Made by a program: the position numbers and the translations under genes. Source: Candidatus Segatella papionis (GTDB lineage Bacteria > Bacteroidota > Bacteroidia > Bacteroidales > Bacteroidaceae). From it: a stretch of DNA of 19,177 nucleotides. Positions 1-6,394 of this stretch are shown here, piece after piece (the stretch's first letter is position 1; each line of letters begins with the position of its first letter). The notes beneath the pieces were generated by a model, which was given only the letters and a program-made list of their open reading frames with translations, made no database searches and was not told where the DNA came from. The DNA lies in NCBI GenBank assembly GCA_002297965.1, contig DBLF01000062.1, forward strand, positions 1,617 through 20,793, in the 5' to 3' direction.

Positions 1-1
1 C

Positions 2-991
2 CGTGCCAAATTGCCGGTGATCCTGGTTGCCAACAAGGTGGATAATAGTGCAGAGTATTACGAGGCAGCCGAGTTCTACAAGTTGGGCTTGGGCGACCCT
101 CAGTGCATCAGTGCCGCAACAGGTGGCGGTACGGGCGACTTGCTCGACATGATATTGGACAAACTTCAGGACAACCCTGAGGAAAGCATCGAGGAGGATA
201 TTCCACGTTTCGCCGTGGTAGGTCGTCCTAACGCTGGCAAGAGCAGTATCATCAACGCCTTCATCGGTGAGGATAGAAACATCGTTACCGAGATAGCTGG
301 TACCACCCGTGACAGTATCTATACCAGATATGACAAATTCGGATTCGACTTCTATCTCGTCGATACAGCGGGTATTCGCCGCAAGAACAAGGTGAGCGAG
401 GACTTGGAGTTCTACTCCGTGATGCGCTCAATCCGTGCCATCGAGAATAGTGATGTGTGCATCCTGATGCTCGACGCCACCCGTGGTATCGAGACCCAGG
501 ATATGAACATCTTCCAGTTGATTCAGAAGAACAACAAGAGCCTGGTGGTGGTAGTGAACAAGTGGGACTTGGTGGAAGACAAGAACCAGAAGGTCATCGA
601 CACCTTCGAGACCGCCATCCGCAAGCGTATGGCTCCATTCGTGGATTTCCCAATCATCTTTGCGTCGGCATTGACCAAGCAGCGCATCTTCAAGGTATTG
701 GAGACTGCCAAGCAGGTATATCAGAACCGCAAGGCGCACATCGGTACATCGAAGCTCAACGAGGTGATGCTGCCTATCATCGAGGCTTATCCTCCACAGA
801 GCATCAAGGGCAAGTATATCAAGATCAAGTACTGTACCCAGTTGCCTAACACCACGATTCCATCGTTCGTGTTCTACGCCAACTTGCCACAGTATGTGAA
901 GGAGAACTATCGCCGCTTCTTGGAGAACAAGATTCGCGAGAACTGGTCGTTGCATGGATGTCCAATCAACATCTTCATTCGCCAGAAGTAA
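2..991 (+). CDS. der: GTPase Der (EngA), 5'-truncated by the window edge
   Basis: Der is a double-GTPase that helps assemble the 50S ribosomal subunit. The frame is open from the first full codon at position 2, so the true start lies upstream. 329 residues are visible, against about 440 for the family, so most of G domain 1 is missing. The end of that domain remains: NKVD (visible residues 11-14) and an ISA G5-like motif (36-38). G domain 2 is complete: GRPNAGKS (G1, about 74-81), TTRD (G2), DTAG (G3, 121-124), NKWD (G4) and SAL (G5). The final roughly 110 residues match the KH-like RNA-binding domain of Der. Two tandem G domains followed by a KH-like domain are diagnostic. The next gene, a small lipoprotein, starts about 60 nt downstream with no clear terminator between, so co-transcription is possible. 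Confidence 0.96.
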   Translation, partial: RAKLPVILVANKVDNSAEYYEAAEFYKLGLGDPQCISAATGGGTGDLLDMILDKLQDNPEESIEEDIPRFAVVGRPNAGKSSIINAFIGEDRNIVTEIAGTTRDSIYTRYDKFGFDFYLVDTAGIRRKNKVSEDLEFYSVMRSIRAIENSDVCILMLDATRGIETQDMNIFQLIQKNNKSLVVVVNKWDLVEDKNQKVIDTFETAIRKRMAPFVDFPIIFASALTKQRIFKVLETAKQVYQNRKAHIGTSKLNEVMLPIIEAYPPQSIKGKYIKIKYCTQLPNTTIPSFVFYANLPQYVKENYRRFLENKIRENWSLHGCPINIFIRQK

Positions 992-995
992 TTTT

Positions 996-1029
996 GAGTG
1001 AAGAGTGAAGAACGAAGAGTGAAGAATTC
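996..1029 (+). repeat. Short tandem purine-rich repeat (GAGTGAAG units)
   Basis: Three copies of GAGTGAAG or GAGTGAA-like units lie in the gap between der and the lipoprotein gene (at 996, 1003 and 1017). The longer reading frame of the next gene runs through this repeat from a GTG at 998. The low-complexity sequence looks non-coding, which supports a later start for that gene. The repeat itself is seen directly; a role is unknown. Confidence 0.6.
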
Positions 1030-1051
1030 AATGTTAATGAAATTCTTTGAG

Positions 1052-1450
1052 ATGAAGAAACTTTTGTTTTTTATAATATTAGGTATGGGGTTGGGACTTT
1101 CTTCCTGCAAGGAGGAGGCTCCCGACCCTGGCTATTTTGCAGGTATTGCCGCCAAGGGATATTACGACTTGCTCCTGCAGGGCAAGTACGAGGCTTATGT
1201 GGCGGGATTCAACCAGCCTTATCGCATTCCGAAGGGTTATCATGAACAGATGTTGCTGAACGCACAGATGTTTGTGGAGCAACAACAGGAGGAACATAAG
1301 GGCATGAAGCAGGTGAATATCTTGAATGCCAAGGCTGATACTGCTCGTCATGTGGCAGATGTGTTCTTGCAACTGGCTTACGGAGACAGTACCAAGGAAC
1401 AAATCGTGGTTCCGATGGTGGAGGTGAAGGGAGAATGGAAAATGCGATGA
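1052..1450 (+). CDS. Small putative lipoprotein, unknown function
   Basis: The product is 132 residues if it starts at the ATG at 1052. That start gives a classic lipoprotein signal: MKK, a hydrophobic run, then LSSC with the lipobox cysteine at residue 19. It is therefore probably lipid-modified and anchored in a membrane. Upstream starts (GTG 998, ATG 1031 or 1037) would add a charged stretch encoded by a purine repeat and are less likely. The mature part is about 110 residues, with a helical N-terminal portion, a Gln/Glu-rich middle and a strand-like end (IVVPMVEVKGEWK). This resembles the small NTF2-like lipoproteins common in Bacteroidetes (DUF4878-like), but the assignment is only a resemblance. 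The stop codon lies inside the left arm of the following inverted repeat. No function can be assigned. Confidence 0.8.
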   Translation: MKKLLFFIILGMGLGLSSCKEEAPDPGYFAGIAAKGYYDLLLQGKYEAYVAGFNQPYRIPKGYHEQMLLNAQMFVEQQQEEHKGMKQVNILNAKADTARHVADVFLQLAYGDSTKEQIVVPMVEVKGEWKMR

Positions 1451-1500
1451 TAAAAAAATAGAGCTTGCCAAATGCGGCAAGCTCTATTTTTTTATCATCG
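1445..1500. terminator. Bidirectional intrinsic terminator: perfect 25-bp inverted repeat, 6-nt loop
   Basis: Positions 1445-1469 are exactly reverse-complementary to 1476-1500, with loop AAATGC. The GC-rich inner stem GAGCTTGCC/GGCAAGCTC is flanked by A-run and T-run arms, so each strand reads as a stem followed by T7. It sits between convergent genes and ends 3 nt from the minus-strand stop codon at 1504-1506. The left arm includes the stop codon of the lipoprotein gene. Confidence 0.93.
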
Positions 1501-1503
1501 TAT

Positions 1504-2271
1504 TTATTGTTGTTTTCCCATTTCCACCTCTTTCACCTTGCGGAAGAGATCGGAGGCGAAGACGAGGTCGTTGAGCTTCTCGTTGGTGGAACCCATCACC
1601 TGGTCTTTGTTGCCCTGCCACTCCTTGTGACCTTGGTAGATGAAGCAGATGTTCTCACCGATGCCCATCACGGAGTTCATGTCGTGGGTATTGATGATGG
1701 TGGTCATATTATAATCCTTGGTGATGCCCGAGAGTAGTTCGTCGATGACAAGCGAGGTCTTCGGGTCGAGTCCCGAGTTCGGCTCGTCGCAGAAGAGATA
1801 TTTCGGATTCATCACGATGGCACGGGCGATGGCGACACGTTTCTGCATACCGCCCGAGATTTCGCCAGGGTATTTCTGCTGGGCGTCAATCAGGTTGACA
1901 CGGTCGAGGCATTCCTGGGCACGCTTTACACGCTCCTTGTAGTTCATACTGGAGAACATATCGAGTGGGAACATCACGTTTTCCAACACGTTGAGCGAGT
2001 CGAAGAGGGCTGCGCTCTGGAAAATCATACCCATCTCACGGCGCATCATCACCTTCTCCTTCTTGCTCATTTGCACGAAGTTGCGCCCGTCGTAGAGCAC
2101 CTCGCCACTGGTAGGGTCGAGGAGTCCGACCAGGTTTTTCATCAGCACTGTCTTTCCCGAACCACTCTGTCCGATGATGAGATTGGTCTTTCCGGTTTCA
2201 AACTTCACGCTGATGTTGTCGAGTACGGTCTTGTCGCCGAATGTTTTCGTAAGATTTTTAACTTCTATCAT
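1504..2271 (-). CDS. mlaF: ABC transporter ATPase, MlaF/Ttg2A type
   Basis: This is a 255-residue cytoplasmic ATPase predicted to drive an MCE-type lipid transporter between the inner and outer membranes. All ABC motifs are present: Walker A GQSGSGKT (34-41), Q-loop Gln85 (MIFQ), signature ISGGMQKR (138-145), Walker B YLFCDE (158-163) with D-loop SGLDP, and H-loop His196 (NTHD). The phrase SGGMQKRVAIARAI followed by DEPNSGLDP is typical of the MlaF family rather than importers. It lies 15 nt downstream of the MlaE-type permease gene on the same strand, so the two form one unit. In proteobacteria an MCE substrate-binding gene (mlaD) usually follows the permease; none is next to this pair here. 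The family call is firm, but the exact substrate (phospholipid) is inferred from the family. Confidence 0.92.
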   Translation of the reverse strand: MIEVKNLTKTFGDKTVLDNISVKFETGKTNLIIGQSGSGKTVLMKNLVGLLDPTSGEVLYDGRNFVQMSKKEKVMMRREMGMIFQSAALFDSLNVLENVMFPLDMFSSMNYKERVKRAQECLDRVNLIDAQQKYPGEISGGMQKRVAIARAIVMNPKYLFCDEPNSGLDPKTSLVIDELLSGITKDYNMTTIINTHDMNSVMGIGENICFIYQGHKEWQGNKDQVMGSTNEKLNDLVFASDLFRKVKEVEMGKQQ

Positions 2272-2286
2272 ATTTGCAATGAATCT

Positions 2287-3033
2287 TTAAGAAAGTAATT
2301 GGGTGAGGAACACGTCGGAGAAAAGAATCAGCACGCTGGAGCAAACCACGGCATCGGTGGAAGACTTTCCGACCTCTACAGAACCGCCCTCTACGGTGTA
2401 TCCGAAGTAGCAGGAAACACTCGAAATGATGAAGGCGAAGAAGAGACTCTTGATGATACTCATCCATACAAACCACTGGTTGAAAGAGTGTTGCAGACCC
2501 AACGTCAAATCATCAGGAGGTAGGATGTGACCGATGAAGGCCGTGCCATACGCACCGATGATGCCCATGCCAGAACTGAAGATGACGAGGAACGGCATGA
2601 TGGTGACCAAGCCCAATATCTTAGGCAACACCAGGTAGCAAGCCGAGTTGACACCCATGATGTCGAGGGCGTCGATCTGTTGGGTCACTCGCATGGTGCC
2701 CAGCTCCGAGGCGATGTTGGACCCCACCTTACCGGCAAGAATCAAACACATGATGCTGGACGAGAACTCCAGCAGCATAATCTCGCGGGTGGTGTATCCC
2801 GAAACCCATCTAGGCATCCAAGGGCTCTGGATGTTGAGCTTCATCTGGATGCAGATGACCGCACCGATGAAGAAAGAAATGAGGAGTACGATGCCAATGG
2901 AATCGACTCCGAGCTGCGACATCTCCTTGACATACTGCTTGAGGAACATGCGCATGCGCTCAGGGCGCGAGAAGGCACGCCCCATCAATATCAGATATTT
3001 ACCGAAGGTGGTAAGCCATTTTTCTATAATCAT
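2287..3033 (-). CDS. mlaE: ABC transporter permease, MlaE family
   Basis: This is a 248-residue polytopic inner-membrane protein, close to the usual MlaE length (about 245-260). The diagnostic MlaE segment, GSN..SELGTMRVTQQIDAL, is at residues 104-123. An amphipathic N-terminal helix (about 1-35) precedes hydrophobic segments near 45-65, 86-103, 134-165, 190-211 and 226-246. The GYTVEGGSVEVGKSSTDAVV region (211-230) also matches the family's C-terminal loop. With the ATPase encoded 15 nt downstream it would form the membrane core of an MCE lipid transporter. The ATG at 3033 sits 25 nt from a promoter-like box on the minus strand (3058-3065). It is divergent from lptB. The direction of lipid transport cannot be told from the sequence. 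Confidence 0.92.
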   Translation of the reverse strand: MIIEKWLTTFGKYLILMGRAFSRPERMRMFLKQYVKEMSQLGVDSIGIVLLISFFIGAVICIQMKLNIQSPWMPRWVSGYTTREIMLLEFSSSIMCLILAGKVGSNIASELGTMRVTQQIDALDIMGVNSACYLVLPKILGLVTIMPFLVIFSSGMGIIGAYGTAFIGHILPPDDLTLGLQHSFNQWFVWMSIIKSLFFAFIISSVSCYFGYTVEGGSVEVGKSSTDAVVCSSVLILFSDVFLTQLLS

Positions 3034-3057
3034 GCTAATATTCTATGAATTTGGATG

Positions 3058-3065
3058 CAAAATTA
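3058..3065 (-). promoter_or_regulatory. Putative Bacteroidetes -7 box for mlaE-mlaF
   Basis: Read on the minus strand, these bases are TAATTTTG, an exact match to TAnnTTTG. A TTG lies 22 nt upstream as a possible imperfect -33 element. The start codon would follow after a leader of roughly 15-20 nt. Confidence 0.55.
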
Positions 3066-3139
3066 CGCAAAATCCTGTAAAAAACTGCAATATTATGAAT
3101 AGTTTTAGCTTTTTAAGGTGTTATTTCCCCATTTTTTAG

Positions 3140-3147
3140 TATTTTTG
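3140..3147 (+). promoter_or_regulatory. Putative -7 box for lptB
   Basis: TATTTTTG fits TAnnTTTG exactly, 18 nt before the lptB ATG, which implies a very short leader. No convincing TTTG -33 element is visible 19-21 nt upstream. Confidence 0.5.
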
Positions 3148-3165
3148 CAGTCAAATTAGCTAATT

Positions 3166-3984
3166 ATGGACGAAAATATGAATGCAGCGCAGCAGCCAAC
3201 GGAGAAAAAATTGGTGCTGCGAACAGAAGGACTGGTCAAGCGCTATGGCAAAAGAACCGTTGCCAATGGTGTGACCATCAATGTGAAGCAAGGCGAGATT
3301 GTGGGTTTGCTCGGACCAAACGGTGCGGGTAAGACCACCTCTTTCTATATGACCACCGGCCTGGTGGTTCCCAACGAAGGCCATGTGTATCTTGGCGACG
3401 AGGAAATCACGAAATACCCAGTGTATAAGCGTGCCCGCAAGGGTATCGGATACCTGCCGCAGGAGGCGAGCGTGTTCCGCAAGATGAGCGTGGAAGACAA
3501 CATCATGGCAGTATTGGAGATGACGGGCAAGCCAAGAGCTTACCAAAAGGAGAAGTTGGAGAGCCTGATCAAAGATTTCGACCTACAGAAAGTGCGCAAG
3601 AACCTAGGCGACCAACTCTCTGGAGGTGAGCGCCGAAGAGTGGAAATCGCCCGTTGCCTCGCCAACGACCCTAAGTTTATCATGCTCGACGAGCCATTTG
3701 CCGGTGTCGATCCTATCCAGGTGGAGGAAATCCAGCACATCGTATGGAAACTGAAGTACCGCAACATCGGTATCCTCATCACCGACCACAATGTGGATGA
3801 GACCCTTACCATCACCGACCGAGCCTATCTGCTCTTCGAGGGGCGCATCCTCTTCCAGGGCACGCCGGAGGAACTGGCCGAGAACAAGACAGTGAAGGAG
3901 AAGTACCTCACCACCAGCTTCGTGCTCAGAAAGAAAGACTTCCAGTTGCTGGATGAGCAGAAAAAAGCCACGGAAACGGAGTAA
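3166..3984 (+). CDS. lptB: LPS export ABC transporter ATPase LptB
   Basis: LptB is the cytoplasmic ATPase that powers extraction of lipopolysaccharide from the inner membrane through LptF/LptG into the Lpt bridge. The protein has 272 residues, some 30 longer than E. coli LptB, with short extra tails at both ends. Motifs: Walker A GPNGAGKT (50-57), Q-loop Gln99 (YLPQE), signature LSGGERRR (151-158), Walker B FIMLDEPFAGVDP (171-183), H-loop His208 in TDHNVDETL. The LSGGERRRVEIAR, DEPFAGVDP and DHNV.ETL strings are characteristic of LptB. The start at 3166 gives MDENMNAAQQ; an ATG at 3178 is an alternative that removes four residues. It stands alone, divergent from mlaE-mlaF, with a promoter-like box just upstream; an OstA/LptA-like gene lies further along at 14192. 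Confidence 0.95.
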   Translation: MDENMNAAQQPTEKKLVLRTEGLVKRYGKRTVANGVTINVKQGEIVGLLGPNGAGKTTSFYMTTGLVVPNEGHVYLGDEEITKYPVYKRARKGIGYLPQEASVFRKMSVEDNIMAVLEMTGKPRAYQKEKLESLIKDFDLQKVRKNLGDQLSGGERRRVEIARCLANDPKFIMLDEPFAGVDPIQVEEIQHIVWKLKYRNIGILITDHNVDETLTITDRAYLLFEGRILFQGTPEELAENKTVKEKYLTTSFVLRKKDFQLLDEQKKATETE

Positions 3985-4041
3985 TTAGGTTAAAAAAACA
4001 AATTTTTCTCTTATATATTAGGTATATCCGCTAAAAATGCG

Positions 4042-4049
4042 TAATTTTG
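4042..4049 (+). promoter_or_regulatory. Putative -7 box for tig
   Basis: TAATTTTG matches TAnnTTTG exactly in the 161-nt gap between lptB and tig. Initiation just downstream would give a leader of about 90 nt. No clear -33 TTTG and no clear lptB terminator were seen in this gap. Confidence 0.5.
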
Positions 4050-4145
4050 CAAGCCGATTGTGTGGAGAGCTACCATGCGAACAAGTGGAATGCCTAAACC
4101 AATTGAATCGAAAATATTAATAATAACAAATAATAAAAAATCAAG

Positions 4146-5504
4146 ATGAAAGTTTCATTTGAAAATCCTGACAAGATTAATGGTCTTTTGACCCTCGTTG
4201 TAGAGGAGGAGGACTACAAGAATGATGTCGAGAAGACATTGAAAGATTACCGTAAGAAGGCTAATGTTCCAGGTTTCCGTCCTGGTCAGGCTCCTATGGG
4301 TATGATTAAGCGCCAGTTCGGTGCATCTGTAAAGATGGAGGCCATCAACAAGCTCGTTGGCCAGGAGATTTACAAGTATGTACAGGACAACAAGATTCAG
4401 ATGCTCGGCGAGCCTCTCCCATCAGAGAAGCAGGAGCCAGCTGACTTGGAGAAGGGTACTACATTCACATTCATGTTCGACATCGCTGTCGCTCCAGAGT
4501 TCAAGGTAACTCTCAACGGCCGTGACAAGGTTGATTACTATAACATCACAGTTGACGATAAGATCCTCGACCAGCAGGTAGATATGTACGCTTCACGTGC
4601 AGGTAGCTACGAGAAGGCTGAGAAGTATGAGGAGAACGACCTCTTGAAGGGTGACATCCGTGAGCTCGACGAGAACGGTAACACCAAGGAAGGTGGCATC
4701 ACCGTAGAGGGTGCCATCTTGATGCCTAGCTACATCAAGGTAGAGGAGCAGAAGGACCTCTTCAAGGACGCTAAGCTCGGCGACGTAATCACATTCAACC
4801 CTAAGAAGGCTTACCCAGAGAACGACACTGAGGTATCTTCTCTCTTGAAGATTGAGCGTGAGGCTGTGGCTGACTTGGAGTCTGAGTTCAGCTTCCAGAT
4901 CACTGAGATCCAGCGCTTCAAGAAGCACGAGATCAACGAGGAGCTCTTCAAGCAGGTATTCGGCGAGGATACTGACGTGAAGGACGAGGCTGCTTTCCGT
5001 GCTAAGATCGAAGAGGGATTGAAGGCGCAGTTGGTCAACGACTCTGACTACAAGTTCATCCTCGACGTTCGCGCTCACTGCGAGAAGAAGGTAGGCGAGT
5101 TGACTTACCCAGACGCACTCTTGAAGCGCATCATGCTTGCCAACAACAAGGACAAGGGTGAGGACTTCGTAGAGAAGAACTACGAGCAGAGCATCAAGGA
5201 GTTGACATGGCACCTCATCAAGGAGCAGCTCATCAAGGCTCAGGACATCAAGGTGAACGACGAGGATATCAAGGAGACAGCCAAGGAGGCTGCTCGCGCT
5301 CAGTTCGCTCAGTATGGTATGACCAACATCCCTGAGGAGTACATCGAGAACTATGCCAACGAGATTATCAAGAAGGGTGACTCTGTTGACGCATTGGTAG
5401 ATCGCTCTATCGACCGCAAGTTGGCTGCTGCCCTCAAGAAGGTGGTTAAGCTCAACGAAAAGGAGATTTCTGTAGAGGATTTCAACAAGATGATGCAGGA
5501 ATAA
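4146..5504 (+). CDS. tig: Trigger factor, ribosome-associated chaperone
   Basis: Trigger factor binds the ribosome beside the exit tunnel and shields nascent chains. The protein has 452 residues, within the usual range of about 430-455. The ribosome-binding signature GFRPGQAP is at residues 43-50 of the N-terminal domain. The middle (about 150-245) corresponds to the FKBP-like domain but is divergent, so isomerase activity is doubtful. The remainder is the helical, acidic C-terminal chaperone domain. Codon use is strongly restricted (GAG, AAG and CTC/TTG dominate), as expected for an abundant protein. This bias also opens a long spurious reverse-strand frame. It has its own promoter-like box and precedes clpP, a classic tig-clpP-clpX order that couples folding and proteolysis. 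Confidence 0.95.
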   Translation: MKVSFENPDKINGLLTLVVEEEDYKNDVEKTLKDYRKKANVPGFRPGQAPMGMIKRQFGASVKMEAINKLVGQEIYKYVQDNKIQMLGEPLPSEKQEPADLEKGTTFTFMFDIAVAPEFKVTLNGRDKVDYYNITVDDKILDQQVDMYASRAGSYEKAEKYEENDLLKGDIRELDENGNTKEGGITVEGAILMPSYIKVEEQKDLFKDAKLGDVITFNPKKAYPENDTEVSSLLKIEREAVADLESEFSFQITEIQRFKKHEINEELFKQVFGEDTDVKDEAAFRAKIEEGLKAQLVNDSDYKFILDVRAHCEKKVGELTYPDALLKRIMLANNKDKGEDFVEKNYEQSIKELTWHLIKEQLIKAQDIKVNDEDIKETAKEAARAQFAQYGMTNIPEEYIENYANEIIKKGDSVDALVDRSIDRKLAAALKKVVKLNEKEISVEDFNKMMQE

Positions 5505-5534
5505 CACTTTTTTGAAAAAAAACTTCAAATAATT

Positions 5535-5602
5535 ACGAGGTTATCGACTTTTTTTATTATCTTTGTTCCACCGAACGAGATGATGAGGTCGATAACCTCG
5601 TT
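5535..5602 (+). terminator. Inverted repeat with T-run between tig and clpP (terminator, overlapping the clpP promoter)
   Basis: The 14-nt arm at 5535-5548 (ACGAGGTTATCGAC) is perfectly complementary to 5588-5601, and T6 starts at 5601. The right arm alone can also fold: GAGGT (5585-5589) with ACCTC (5595-5599), or AACGAG (5574-5579) with CTCGTT (5597-5602). It probably ends tig transcripts. The 39-nt spacer between the arms holds a promoter-like box, so a purely regulatory role is also possible. Confidence 0.6.
5558..5565 (+). promoter_or_regulatory. Putative -7 box for clpP inside the inverted repeat
   Basis: TATCTTTG fits TAnnTTTG exactly, about 77 nt before the clpP ATG. It lies between the two arms of the 14-bp inverted repeat. 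The right arm and its T-run would fall in the clpP leader. A -33 TTTG at the proper distance was not seen. Confidence 0.5.
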
Positions 5603-5641
5603 TTTTCGTACTAAATTTTAGAGAAAAAAGCAATAAAAGAT

Positions 5642-6304
5642 ATGAACGATTTTAGAAAATATGCTACCAAGCATCTTGGTATGAACGGTATGGTGCTCGA
5701 CGACGTCATCAAGTCGCAGGCACAGTATTTGAATCCTTACATCTTGGAGGAGCGTCAGCTGAACGTGACCCAGATGGATGTCTTCTCTCGCTTGATGATG
5801 GATCGCATCATCTTCTTGGGCACTGAGATTGACGACTACACAGCCAATACTTTGCAGGCACAGTTGCTCTATCTCGACTCTGTGGATAACGGCAAGGATA
5901 TCTCCATCTACTTGAACAGCCCTGGTGGTAGTGTTACCGCTGGTTTGGGCATCTATGATACCATGCAGTTTATCTCCAGCGACGTGGCTACCATCTGTAC
6001 GGGTATGGCTGCATCCATGGCTGCCGTGCTGCTTGTTTCTGGTCAGGAGGGCAAGCGTTCGGCTCTGCCTCACAGCCGTGTGATGATTCACCAGCCATTG
6101 GGAGGCGTGCAGGGCCAGGCTTCCGACATCGAGATTGAGGCTCGCGAGATCCTGAAGATGAAGAAGGAACTCTACACCATCATCTCCGACCACTCTCACA
6201 CTCCATACGACAAGGTTTGGGCAGACAGCGACCGTAACTACTGGATGACAGCCGAGGAGGCCAAGGAATATGGCATGATAGACCAGGTGTTGGTACGCAA
6301 GTAA
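5642..6304 (+). CDS. clpP: ATP-dependent Clp protease proteolytic subunit ClpP
   Basis: ClpP is a serine peptidase that forms a double heptameric barrel and degrades substrates fed by ClpX. The protein has 220 residues. The catalytic triad is visible: Ser125 in GMAASMAA, His150 in MIHQPLGG, and Asp197 in DSDRNYWM. The substrate-binding loop LNSPGGSV is at 91-98. The Ser-His spacing of 25 residues equals that of E. coli ClpP. The N-terminal stretch of about 30 residues before the fold may be partly processed, as in other ClpP proteins. It is followed 90 nt later by clpX on the same strand. The ATG at 5642 is the only start that gives a full-length protein with this N-terminus. Confidence 0.97.
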   Translation: MNDFRKYATKHLGMNGMVLDDVIKSQAQYLNPYILEERQLNVTQMDVFSRLMMDRIIFLGTEIDDYTANTLQAQLLYLDSVDNGKDISIYLNSPGGSVTAGLGIYDTMQFISSDVATICTGMAASMAAVLLVSGQEGKRSALPHSRVMIHQPLGGVQGQASDIEIEAREILKMKKELYTIISDHSHTPYDKVWADSDRNYWMTAEEAKEYGMIDQVLVRK

Positions 6305-6330
6305 GCGTACGGGTTATCGCTATTCGAAAA

Positions 6331-6371
6331 ATAGGTATATATATAATAAAGTATATATAATTAAGGTATAA
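6331..6371 (+). promoter_or_regulatory. AT-rich leader with TATATAATAAAGTAT and TTAAGGTATAA blocks before clpX
   Basis: The 90-nt clpP-clpX gap carries alternating TA runs able to self-pair (6336-6345 with 6352-6359), then TTAAGGTATAA (6361-6371), ending 23 nt before the clpX ATG. Nearly the same two blocks recur before the barrel gene at 17933-17982. The function is unknown; a second promoter or an mRNA leader element for clpX is the simplest reading. Confidence 0.35.
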
Positions 6372-6394
6372 AAGAAGATAAAGAAAAAGACATT

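Noticed and set aside
998..1051. Upstream GTG start for the small lipoprotein
   Set aside because: It would place 18 charged residues, encoded by a purine repeat, before an otherwise perfect lipoprotein signal peptide.
4593..5528. Long reverse-strand open frame (311 codons) across tig
   Set aside because: It lies wholly opposite a strongly recognised gene with biased codons. The translation is a Leu/Val-rich string with no domain.
5505..5641. Possible small RNA gene in the tig-clpP gap
   Set aside because: The inverted repeat and T-run are better explained by a terminator plus promoter; no separate transcript can be supported by eye.
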